This document shows positions 1 to 7,100 of a stretch of DNA of 9,091 nt, piece after piece. Within the stretch, counting starts at the first letter, position 1, and every line of letters begins with the position of its first letter. Source of the stretch: Bacillota bacterium (GTDB lineage Bacteria > Bacillota > Clostridia > Lachnospirales > Lachnospiraceae); NCBI GenBank assembly GCA_023435645.1, contig JAEYRK010000016.1:1-9091 (forward strand), written 5' to 3'. The position numbers and the translations under genes are program-made. The notes beneath the pieces were generated by a model. It worked only from the letters and a program-made list of their open reading frames with translations, was not told where the DNA came from and ran no database searches.

Positions 1-1182
1 ATTGAGAAGGAACTGGGAAAGCTGCAGGTCGATCTTTCGGTTCTTAAAAGACCCTTCCAGACCTTAAGCTTCGGGGAGAGAACGAAGCTGATGCTTGCTG
101 CGTTGTTTCTTAAAAAGAACCATTTCCTATTGATTGATGAACCTACCAACCATCTGGACATGGAAGGAAGGGATATCCTGGCTGAATACCTGCAATCGAA
201 GAAGGGATTCCTTTTGGTATCCCATGATCGGGCGTTCCTGGATCAATGCATTGATCATGTGCTTTCGATCAACCGAGCAGACATCGAGGTGCAGAAGGGA
301 AATTTCACCTCCTGGTATCAAAACAAAGAGAGAACCGATCAATATGAGCTGGAGAAAAATGAACAGTTAAAAAAGGATATTTCCCAGCTGACGGAGTCTG
401 CCAGACGAACTGCGGGCTGGTCGGATCAGGTGGAGGCTTCCAAAATAGGAAATCATTCAGCAGACAGAGGCTTTATTGGCCATAAATCTGCGAAGATGAT
501 GAAGCGGGCGAAGGCCATTGAGAACCGGAGGCTTACAGCGATTGAAGAGAAAAAGGGACTCTTAAGGAATATTGAACAGGCGGAGCCATTAAGGATGAAC
601 GTACTGGATTTCTATAAGGATCGATTGATGGAAGCTGAGAATCTAAGTCTATCTTATGATGGAATAGAGATCGCAGGACAGATCAACTTCCTTCTATGCC
701 GAGGGGACCGGATAGCGATTCGGGGCAGGAACGGTTCCGGCAAGTCCACTCTGTTTCAGCTCCTCCTGGGGAAGGAGATCGCATATACCGGTAAATATCT
801 GGTAGCCTCCGGCTTGAAGATTTCTTATGTATCCCAGGACACCTCTTATCTGACGGGTAATCTGAAGGATTATGCCTATTACCACGGACTGGATGAGACG
901 ATCTTTAAGACAGTACTGCGGCAGCTGGACTTCTCCAGAAGCCAGCTTGAGAAGAATATGGAGGAGTTCAGCGCAGGGCAGAAAAAGAAGGTGCTATTGG
1001 CCAGAAGCTTGACAGAGCCCGCCCATGTATTCATATGGGATGAGCCTTTGAATTATATTGATGTGCTATCAAGAATACAGATAGAGGAGCTGATCCTTCA
1101 CTATCAGCCCACATTACTTTTCGTTGAACATGACCGGGTATTCGCAGAGAGGGTTATGACAAAGGAGGTAATTCTTTCATAA
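1..1182 (+). CDS. Lsa/CplR-type ABC-F ATPase (5'-truncated)
   Basis: The frame is open from base 1, so the gene enters from outside; 393 residues remain and roughly 100 N-terminal residues (first Walker A and Q-loop) are missing. Numbering from base 1, visible parts are the first ABC signature LSFGE (residues 22-26), Walker B LLIDEPTNHLD with catalytic Glu47, a charged inter-domain linker (about 110-195) with the motif GFIGHKSAKMMKRAK typical of the Lsa/Vga group, second Walker A GRNGSGKST (242-250, Lys248), second signature FSAGQKKK, second Walker B WDEPLN with Glu348, and the switch His in FVEHD. Both catalytic Glu residues are kept, so the ATPase should be active. There are no membrane segments. 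Known relatives bind the ribosomal E site and release lincosamide, pleuromutilin or streptogramin A drugs; a housekeeping ABC-F role cannot be excluded from the sequence. No clear terminator follows the stop. The family call is firm, the resistance call is inference. Confidence 0.9.
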   Translation: MEKELGKLQVDLSVLKRPFQTLSFGERTKLMLAALFLKKNHFLLIDEPTNHLDMEGRDILAEYLQSKKGFLLVSHDRAFLDQCIDHVLSINRADIEVQKGNFTSWYQNKERTDQYELEKNEQLKKDISQLTESARRTAGWSDQVEASKIGNHSADRGFIGHKSAKMMKRAKAIENRRLTAIEEKKGLLRNIEQAEPLRMNVLDFYKDRLMEAENLSLSYDGIEIAGQINFLLCRGDRIAIRGRNGSGKSTLFQLLLGKEIAYTGKYLVASGLKISYVSQDTSYLTGNLKDYAYYHGLDETIFKTVLRQLDFSRSQLEKNMEEFSAGQKKKVLLARSLTEPAHVFIWDEPLNYIDVLSRIQIEELILHYQPTLLFVEHDRVFAERVMTKEVILS

Positions 1183-1257
1183 CATTAAGAAATTCAATGG
1201 ATGAGAGAATGAGAAAGAATTCTTGCAGAAGGTAGAAAAGAACCCTTACGGAGTGAA

Positions 1258-1286
1258 TTGACGGAATATGGAAATTGCTTTATAAT
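1258..1286 (+). promoter_or_regulatory. Sigma-A promoter of the HAD gene
   Basis: TTGACG (1258-1263), a 17-base spacer and a perfect TATAAT (1281-1286). Transcription should begin near 1293, giving a leader of about 74 bases before the ATG at 1367. It shows that the HAD gene can be transcribed independently of the ABC-F gene upstream. Confidence 0.8.
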
Positions 1287-1366
1287 GACAAATATCCATA
1301 AGCATACCATCAAATATATCATTGAGCTTCAGAGCTGACAAAATAAAGATACGAAGGAGATACCAC

Positions 1367-1972
1367 ATGATTAAAATTATTGTTTTCGATATTGGGAATG
1401 TCCTGGCCCCCTTTCTTTGGGAGGATTGCTTAAGAGACCATGGCCATCCGGAGGAGATGGTCATGAGGATTGGGAGGGCCACGGTGAAGCATCCTCTTTG
1501 GAAGGAGTTGGACCGCAGCGCAACTCTAGAAGAGGAACTGATTGAAGAGTTTATGGCCAATGATCCGGAGATTGCATCCGATATCAGGAAATTCCTATTA
1601 TACAGTGACACAGCCGTTCAGGAGTATGATTACTCGGCAGACTTAATCAGAAGCTTAAAGGAGCATGGCTATCAGGTTTATCTGCTTTCCAATTATGGGG
1701 GCAGGAACTATCAATATGCCCTGGAGCATTTTGCATTTATTCGTCATGTGGATGGTGGAGTTATTTCCTATGAGGTGGGAAGTATTAAGCCGGAGCCGGA
1801 GATTTTTGTGGCACTGATTGAGAAATACGGCTTTCACCCGGAGGAAGCAGTATTTCTAGATGACCTAAAGACAAACATAGATGCTGCTGCACGGCACGGA
1901 TTCCATACCATACAGTTTAGCGATCTAAATCAGGCACTGGAGGAAATGCGGAGCCTTGGAATCAGAATCTAA
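1367..1972 (+). CDS. HAD-superfamily hydrolase, YihX-like (201 aa)
   Basis: Predicted cytoplasmic phosphatase of HAD subfamily IA. The ATG at 1367 is chosen because AAGGAG (1354-1359) lies 7 bases upstream; a TTG 45 bases earlier in frame would add 15 residues before the conserved first strand and has no ribosome site. Motif I is VFDIGNVL with nucleophile Asp8; motif II is LLSN (Ser108-Asn109); motif III is Lys141 in SIKPEPEIF; motif IV is FLDD (Asp165-Asp166). Motif I has Gly10 where most HAD phosphatases carry the second Asp; this D-x-G-N-V form is the one seen in E. coli YihX (an alpha-glucose-1-phosphate phosphatase), so it is a subgroup signature rather than damage. A helical cap sits between motifs I and II. 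The substrate is not readable from sequence; a sugar phosphate is the reasonable guess. It has its own promoter and is convergent with the small minus-strand gene. Confidence 0.88.
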   Translation: MIKIIVFDIGNVLAPFLWEDCLRDHGHPEEMVMRIGRATVKHPLWKELDRSATLEEELIEEFMANDPEIASDIRKFLLYSDTAVQEYDYSADLIRSLKEHGYQVYLLSNYGGRNYQYALEHFAFIRHVDGGVISYEVGSIKPEPEIFVALIEKYGFHPEEAVFLDDLKTNIDAAARHGFHTIQFSDLNQALEEMRSLGIRI

Positions 1973-2028
1973 GTCACCTTGAACGATTACTGATGCAATA
2001 ATGAGTAGCGGTCAAAGCTAAGGACATG

Positions 2029-2055
2029 AAAAATGCGGATTCCTTGGAATCCGCA
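2029..2055 (-). terminator. Intrinsic terminator of the small Lys-rich gene
   Basis: A perfect 10-base inverted repeat, TGCGGATTCC / GGAATCCGCA (2034-2055) separated by TT, is followed on the minus strand by TTTTT (2033-2029). On the plus strand no T run follows (AAATAGATG), so it is oriented for the minus-strand gene ending at 2075, 19 bases away. It may also slow transcription arriving from the HAD gene. Confidence 0.8.
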
Positions 2056-2074
2056 AATAGATGTCTGGATCAGC

Positions 2075-2200
2075 TTAAGAGTTCTTCTTAGGCTTCTTTA
2101 TGACTTCCGGTTCAGGCATAATGGGTTTTAAGGACGGCATTACACCGGTATCTGTCTTTTTCTTCTTTTTTACTTCCTTTTTGATATCTCTATTCCCCAT
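2075..2200 (-). CDS. Small lysine-rich protein (41 aa), unknown function
   Basis: Reading the minus strand from 2200: ATG, then 41 codons to TAA at 2077-2075. The N-terminus is MGNRDIKKEVKKKKK and the C-terminus is PIMPEPEVIKKPKKNS. Twelve of 41 residues are Lys, with one Arg and only five acidic residues, so the peptide is strongly basic and probably unstructured; there is no membrane segment or signal peptide. Four signals agree that it is real: AGGAG (2213-2209) sits 8 bases before the ATG, a promoter lies at 2240-2268, a perfect-stem terminator follows, and the frame has a clean stop. The layout (Lys-rich head, Pro/Glu hinge, VIKKPKK tail) resembles short uncharacterised basic proteins I associate with Firmicutes, but I cannot verify a family. 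Nucleic-acid or ribosome binding would fit the charge; that is a guess. Confidence 0.75.
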   Translation of the reverse strand: MGNRDIKKEVKKKKKTDTGVMPSLKPIMPEPEVIKKPKKNS

Positions 2201-2239
2201 AAATCTCACTCCTCTTATTTAATTTCAACGGATAACTAT

Positions 2240-2268
2240 ATTATAATGACTTAATATTAATTCGTCCA
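2240..2268 (-). promoter_or_regulatory. Promoter of the small Lys-rich gene
   Basis: On the minus strand, TGGACG (2268-2263, 4 of 6 matches to the -35 consensus), a 17-base spacer and perfect TATAAT (2245-2240). The predicted start is near 2233, giving a leader of roughly 33 bases. It is divergent from the chitinase promoter about 80 bases away. Confidence 0.65.
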
Positions 2269-2349
2269 GTAGAAAATTAAAAGTAGGACAATTCTGAAAT
2301 AATTACCAGTAGTACATATAGGTGGATTAGATTACAATTGATACTATAA

Positions 2350-2378
2350 TTGGCAGCATATAAGGATAATTTTATAAT
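2350..2378 (+). promoter_or_regulatory. Sigma-A promoter of the chitinase gene
   Basis: TTGGCA (2350-2355, 5 of 6), a 17-base spacer and perfect TATAAT (2373-2378). Transcription should start near 2385. The TTG that opens the long reading frame at 2350 is the -35 box itself, which excludes it as a start codon and supports the downstream start at 2467. A second TATAAT at 2345-2350 overlaps the -35 box but has no good -35 of its own. Confidence 0.8.
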
Positions 2379-2390
2379 TATCACAATATC

Positions 2391-2400
2391 AGGAGGTGAG
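2391..2400 (+). promoter_or_regulatory. Orphan consensus Shine-Dalgarno in the chitinase leader
   Basis: AGGAGGTGAG is a full match to the anti-Shine-Dalgarno end of 16S rRNA, yet no ATG, GTG or TTG lies 4-13 bases after it; the next in-frame ATG is more than 50 bases away. It would lie about 6 bases from the predicted 5' end of the mRNA. This matches the arrangement of STAB-SD elements in Bacillus (cry3Aa, gsiB), where a bound 30S subunit protects the 5' end from decay. Function is inferred. Confidence 0.5.
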
Positions 2401-2454
2401 GGAAGCACTTTTACAAATCAACTGAAATCGGTGCACATACCTACGGACCACATG

Positions 2455-2460
2455 AAGGAG
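2455..2460 (+). promoter_or_regulatory. Ribosome binding site deciding the chitinase start
   Basis: AAGGAG lies 6 bases before ATG 2467 and 9 before ATG 2470 (consecutive Met codons). The earlier in-frame ATG at 2452 has no ribosome site upstream. Initiation at 2467 or 2470 puts the basic head and hydrophobic core of the signal peptide at the N-terminus. Confidence 0.75.
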
Positions 2461-2466
2461 AACATT

Positions 2467-4047
2467 ATGATGAAAGGGATACTAAATAAGAAAAAACCAA
2501 TCATACTGCTAGTTGCAGTTCTATTTATTCTGACCAATTTATCAAGCTCGATCGTATTCGCTGCAAAGCCGGTGGCAAAAGACAAGAAGTCACCTACTGC
2601 TCCTACAAAACTAAGAACGACGGAGGTTAGTTCATCCTCCATAACACTGAAATGGAATCCAAGTACGGATAATATAAAGGTTATGGGTTATTTAGTGTAT
2701 ATGAATGGTAAAGCCCACGGAAAAGTCTCCGATGTTACATATACGATTCAAAACCTAACAGCTAATACTACCTATAAATTCTATGTGAAAGCATATGATG
2801 CTGCAAATAATATATCAGGTCCCAGCAATACCCTAACCGTAACAACCAAAGCTCCGGTACCCACAGTAACACCGACCCCTATACCCATAGAGAATCCTAG
2901 CTCGGAGCCTACAGTAACACCGGGTCCTACACCCACAGAGGCTCCAAATTCGGAGCCTACAGTAACTCCAGACCCTGCACCCACTCCAAAGAAGCAGGTA
3001 ATCGGTTATTATGCTGCCTGGGCTGCTTACTCCGGCTTTACACCTGATCAATTGGATGCCAGTCAGCTGACAATCATAAACTACGCGTTTGCTAATATCG
3101 GAAGTGATTTAAAGCTGACCTTGGGCTATCCTGATGTGGACCCTGCCAATATCAAAAAGCTGAATGCACTAAAGGAAAATCATCCGAAGCTAAAGACTGT
3201 GATTGCCGTCGGAGGCTGGTCCTGGTCCGGTAGGTTCTCAGATGTAGCCCTGACAGAAGCCTCCAGGAATACCTTTGCAGAAAGCAGTATTGAGTTCATG
3301 TTAAAATACGGCTTTGACGGAATTGATATTGATTGGGAATATCCGGTATCCGGTGGCTTATCGGGTAATACAAGGCGTCCGGAGGATAAGCAAAACTTTA
3401 CACTGCTGATGCGTACCTTGAGAGAAAAGCTCGATGAAAGAGAAAAGCTGGATGGCAAGGACTATCTGCTGACCTTCGCAGGGGGCTCCGGAAGCGGGTA
3501 CATCAGAAATGTTGAGCTTAATCTTCTTCAGAAGTATGTCGATTATGCCAATGTCATGACCTATGATATCCATGGCTCATGGGACCCATTTACTGATTTT
3601 AACGCACCTCTTTATGCCAATACCGATGTAAGCTCACAGTATCAATGGAGCGTTGATCAGAGTATCACAGCCTGGTTGAACTCCGGTTTTCCGAAGGAGA
3701 AGCTCGTGATGGGGGTTCCCTTCTACGGATATATCTATAAGGCTGTTGCGGATGTTAATCAAGGCTTATATCAAACCTATTCCGGTGGTGCTTCCATTAG
3801 CTATGGGAATATTGCAGGAAACTACATAAAGGATTCAACCTATAAGCGCTATTTCCATCAACAATCCATGGTACCTTGGTTATTCAACGGTAACACCTTT
3901 ATCTCCTATGAGGATGAACAATCCATGGCATTGAAAGCAAAATATATTAAGGAGAATGACCTGGCTGGAGCAATGATCTGGGAACTGAGTCAGGATCCTA
4001 ACAGAGTACTGCTCAATGCTCTAACCGATGAAATCAATATAAAATAA
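2467..4047 (+). CDS. Secreted GH18 chitinase with FnIII domain (526 aa)
   Basis: Secreted endo-acting family 18 glycoside hydrolase predicted to cleave chitin by substrate-assisted, retaining catalysis. Domains: signal peptide 1-32 (NKKK head, hydrophobic 11-25, likely cleavage VFA/AK); fibronectin type III 42-128; Pro/Thr-rich linker 129-176 made of a 16-residue repeat; GH18 barrel 177-526. The active-site strand reads DGIDIDWEYP, giving D284-x-x-D287-x-D289-x-E291 with Glu291 the acid/base. The substrate-binding strand AVGGWSWSG has its GG at 249-250. MTYDIHGSWDP carries the Tyr-Asp of the later barrel strand, GVPFYGY follows, and MIWELSQD supplies the last-strand Trp. All catalytic residues are present. 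There is no dockerin, S-layer or separate chitin-binding module, so it is probably released free. The gene has its own promoter and terminator and appears monocistronic. Closely similar GH18 activities (e.g. endo-beta-N-acetylglucosaminidase) are less likely. Confidence 0.93.
   Translation: MMKGILNKKKPIILLVAVLFILTNLSSSIVFAAKPVAKDKKSPTAPTKLRTTEVSSSSITLKWNPSTDNIKVMGYLVYMNGKAHGKVSDVTYTIQNLTANTTYKFYVKAYDAANNISGPSNTLTVTTKAPVPTVTPTPIPIENPSSEPTVTPGPTPTEAPNSEPTVTPDPAPTPKKQVIGYYAAWAAYSGFTPDQLDASQLTIINYAFANIGSDLKLTLGYPDVDPANIKKLNALKENHPKLKTVIAVGGWSWSGRFSDVALTEASRNTFAESSIEFMLKYGFDGIDIDWEYPVSGGLSGNTRRPEDKQNFTLLMRTLREKLDEREKLDGKDYLLTFAGGSGSGYIRNVELNLLQKYVDYANVMTYDIHGSWDPFTDFNAPLYANTDVSSQYQWSVDQSITAWLNSGFPKEKLVMGVPFYGYIYKAVADVNQGLYQTYSGGASISYGNIAGNYIKDSTYKRYFHQQSMVPWLFNGNTFISYEDEQSMALKAKYIKENDLAGAMIWELSQDPNRVLLNALTDEINIK
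2854..2997 (+). repeat. Three 48-bp tandem repeats in the chitinase linker
   Basis: Three successive 48-base units (2854, 2902, 2950) encode 16-residue blocks beginning PVPTVTPTP, SEPTVTPGP and SEPTVTPDP. The first halves of units 2 and 3 are nearly identical at the DNA level (TCGGAGCCTACAGTAAC), while unit 1 and the unit ends have drifted. This is a flexible inter-domain linker probably grown by unequal recombination or slippage, and a likely place for length variation between strains. Confidence 0.8.
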
Positions 4048-4057
4048 GTGTAGCAAT

Positions 4058-4108
4058 CAGGGCTATCAACCATAGGATTTATGGTTGAAGGCCCTGGTTT
4101 TTGTTTTT
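4058..4108 (+). terminator. Intrinsic terminator after the chitinase gene
   Basis: Stem CAGGGC (4058-4063) pairs with GCCCTG (4091-4096); an inner stem CAACCATA pairs with TATGGTTG around the loop GGATT, with a short mismatch between them. It is followed by GTTTTTGTTTTT. It begins 10 bases after the chitinase stop. Confidence 0.9.
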
Positions 4109-4125
4109 CCCATTCATTTCACGCT

Positions 4126-4155
4126 TTGAATGAAATTTTGTAACCTGTGCATAAT
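4126..4155 (+). promoter_or_regulatory. Probable promoter of the activase fusion gene
   Basis: TTGAAT (4126-4131, 4 of 6), an 18-base spacer and CATAAT (4150-4155, 5 of 6) preceded directly by TG. Transcription would start near 4162 with a leader of about 26 bases. As the chitinase terminator is immediately upstream, a promoter must lie in this short gap, which strengthens a moderate match. Confidence 0.55.
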
Positions 4156-4187
4156 ACATAGATAAATTAAGTCTAGGAGTATGTTGC

Positions 4188-7100
4188 ATGAAGAATTACA
4201 GTTTGGGTATTGATATCGGATCAACAACAGTGAAGCTGGTGGTACTCGGGGAAGACGGAGGTCTTCTTTACAGCGATTATCGCAGGCATTTTTCAGATAT
4301 GAAGGAAACCTTAATTACTCTGGTCAGGGAATGCTATAGGACCCTGGGAGAGATCCCTGTCAGAATCAGTATTACCGGTTCCGGCGGTCTCTCTGTCTCT
4401 GAATGGCTAGACCTCCCCTTTGTACAGGAGGTCATTGCATGCAACTATGCAGTGGAAGCATTTATCCCACAGACCGACATTGTTATAGAATTGGGTGGAG
4501 AGGATGCGAAGCTTACTTATTTGAAGGGGGTTGTGGAACAGCGGATGAACAGCAGCTGCGCCGGGGGGACAGGAGCCTTCATCGATCAGATGGCGGTCCT
4601 GCTCCATACAGAGGCAGCCGGGCTGAACGAACTGGCTAAGGGATATCAGGTCATATATCCAATTGCCTCCCGTTGCGGAGTATTTGCCAAGACGGATATC
4701 CAACCCTTAATCAATGAAGGAGCCAGGAAGGAGGATATTGCTGCCTCCATCTTCCAGGCTGTGGTGAATCAAACCATAGGTGGCTTGGCTTGTGGGAAGC
4801 CAATCCGTGGCAGGGTTGCCTTTCTGGGCGGACCCCTTTACTTTCTATCAGAATTAAGAAAACGCTTTATGGAAAGCTTACATTTGGAGGAGGGCGAAGC
4901 CATCTGTCCGGAGAATTCCCAGCTGTTTGCCGCAATTGGAGCAGCCCTGTCAGCAAAGCAGAAGGAAGCAATCTCACTTGCTAAGCTAAATGAGAGGGTA
5001 GCTATGATTTCTGATCTGAGAGAGGAAGAAATCAACCGACTGGACCCCTTATTTCGGAATGAGGAGGAGTATCAGCAGTTTCTAGAAAGACATAAGCGGG
5101 CAAGTGTACGAAGAGATCAGCTTAGCCGGTATCAGGGAAGGGTCTACTTAGGGATTGATGCCGGTTCCACCACCACGAAGGTTGCTGCCATCGGCGAGGA
5201 GGGTGAGCTTTTGTATTCCTATTATGGCGGAAACGAAGGAAACCCCTTAGGAAAACTGGTTGAAATAATAAAGGAGCTGTATCGGGAGCTTCCTGATAGA
5301 GCCCGGCTTACAAGAACAGTGGTCACCGGATATGGGGAAGCACTGATGAAAGCTGCATTACATGCAGATTATGGTGAGATCGAGACCATTGCTCATTATA
5401 AGGCTGCCAAATTCTTCTCCCCTGAGGTGGATTTTATTCTAGATATCGGGGGGCAGGATATGAAATGTCTAAGGATGAAGGACGGGGCAATCGACAGCAT
5501 CCTTCTGAATGAAGCCTGCTCCTCTGGCTGCGGTTCCTTTCTGGAGGGCTTCGCAAGCTCACTTCATATGAGAATTGAGGAGTTTGCCGGAGAAGCCCTA
5601 TATGCCCAGGCCCCCGTAGATCTTGGTACAAAATGCACTGTATTCATGAACTCCAAGGTAAAGCAGGCTCAGAAGGAGGGGGCAGGGATTTCAGATCTAT
5701 CCGCTGGCTTATCCTACTCCGTCATTAAGAATGCCCTATATAAGGTGATTAAGCTTCGGGATAAGAAGGAACTGGGGAAGCACATTCTTGTCCAAGGCGG
5801 AACCTTCTATAACAATGCTGTTCTTCGATGCTTCGAGAAGATTACAGGAAGGGAAGCGATACGGCCTGATATCGCAGGGCTCATGGGTGCATTTGGAGCA
5901 GCCTTGATCGCCAGGGAACGGTATCACGAGGAGAGAGAAGCCAGCGACTCTGGGCAAGCTTCTGACTTTATGCAATCATCTGATATAAGGCAAGCTTTTG
6001 ACCTGAGGCAAGCATCCTCTTTGCTATCCCCGGATGATCTACAGGATTTCCATATGACCTCTAGCAACCGCCGCTGTGACAAATGTACGAATCAATGTCT
6101 CCTTACGGTGAACAGCTTTACATCCGGGGAGCGCTTTATCACCGGTAACCGCTGTGAAGGAGGCTTAGGAATTGAGAAGCAGAAGAAGGACCAGCTGCCT
6201 AATCTCAATCACTTCAAATACACAAGGACCTTCCGCTATGAGCCACTGAAGGAGGCTGAGGCTCCCCGTGGCACCATCGGAATTCCCAGAGTGCTGAATA
6301 TGTATGAAAATTATCCCTTCTGGTTCACCTTGCTTACCAAGCTGGGCTTCCGTGTGGTCCTATCCTCCCCCTCAGGGAAGAAGCTTTTTGAGAAGGGACT
6401 GGAGACCATTCCTTCCGAATCGGTCTGCTATCCGGCGAAGCTTAGCCATGGACATATCATGGATCTGATTGACAAAGGCATCAGGACGATCTTTTATCCC
6501 TGTGTGGTTTATGAGAAGAAGGAATTTAAGGAGGCCAGCAACCATTATAATTGTCCGATTGTCATCTCCTATCCGGAGGTGATCCGCAATAATGTGGAGG
6601 AGCTTAAGAGATATCAGGTCAAGGTGATTGCGCCCTTCTTATCATTAGAGGACCCAAAGATTCTGACGGAAAGGATTAGAGAGGAATTTAAGGACTACCG
6701 GGTCACTTATCAGGAGGCAAGGAAAGCTGTAGCGATGGCCTGCAGGGAAAGGGAGCAATATAAGAAGGATATCCGTACCAAGGGTGAGGAGACTCTATCG
6801 TATCTTAGAGCCAACCATCAAAAAGGGATTGTATTATGTGGGAAGCCCTATCATGTAGATCCGGAGATCAATCATGGGATATCTGAGCTGATTGTTTCCT
6901 ATGGACTGGCTGTTCTGACAGAGGACAGTATTTCCCATCTGTCCGGGCTGAAGCAGAAGCTTCGAGTCGTGGATCAATGGACCTATAATTCAAGACTGTA
7001 CCGGGCTGCTTCACTGGTCGCACAGGAGCCCTGCCTTGAGCTGGTACAGCTGAATTCCTTCGGCTGCGGACTGGATGCGGTCACCTCTGACCAGATTGCC

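Noticed and set aside
1215..1224. Palindrome AAGAATTCTT after the ABC-F stop as a terminator or operator.
   Set aside because: AT-rich, no loop and no T run; a 10-base palindrome of this composition is easily chance.
1161..1235. AAAGGAGGT at the end of the ABC-F gene, possibly serving a following short gene (ATG at 1197, 12 codons).
   Set aside because: The motif encodes Lys-Glu-Val of the ABC-F protein itself, the ATG is 27 bases away, and the frame stops after 12 codons.
1374..1399. Loss of the second catalytic Asp in HAD motif I as a sign of an inactive enzyme.
   Set aside because: The D-x-G-N-V form is shared by the YihX subgroup, and motifs II-IV are intact.
2781..3051. Minus-strand frames rich in Gly/Val opposite the chitinase linker.
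   Set aside because: They are mirror images of the Pro/Thr repeat on the plus strand and have no ribosome site or homology.
4403..4703. Overlapping frames on both strands inside the first activase module.
   Set aside because: The plus-strand activase frame is continuous and motif-rich here; the others lack start signals and recognisable sequence.
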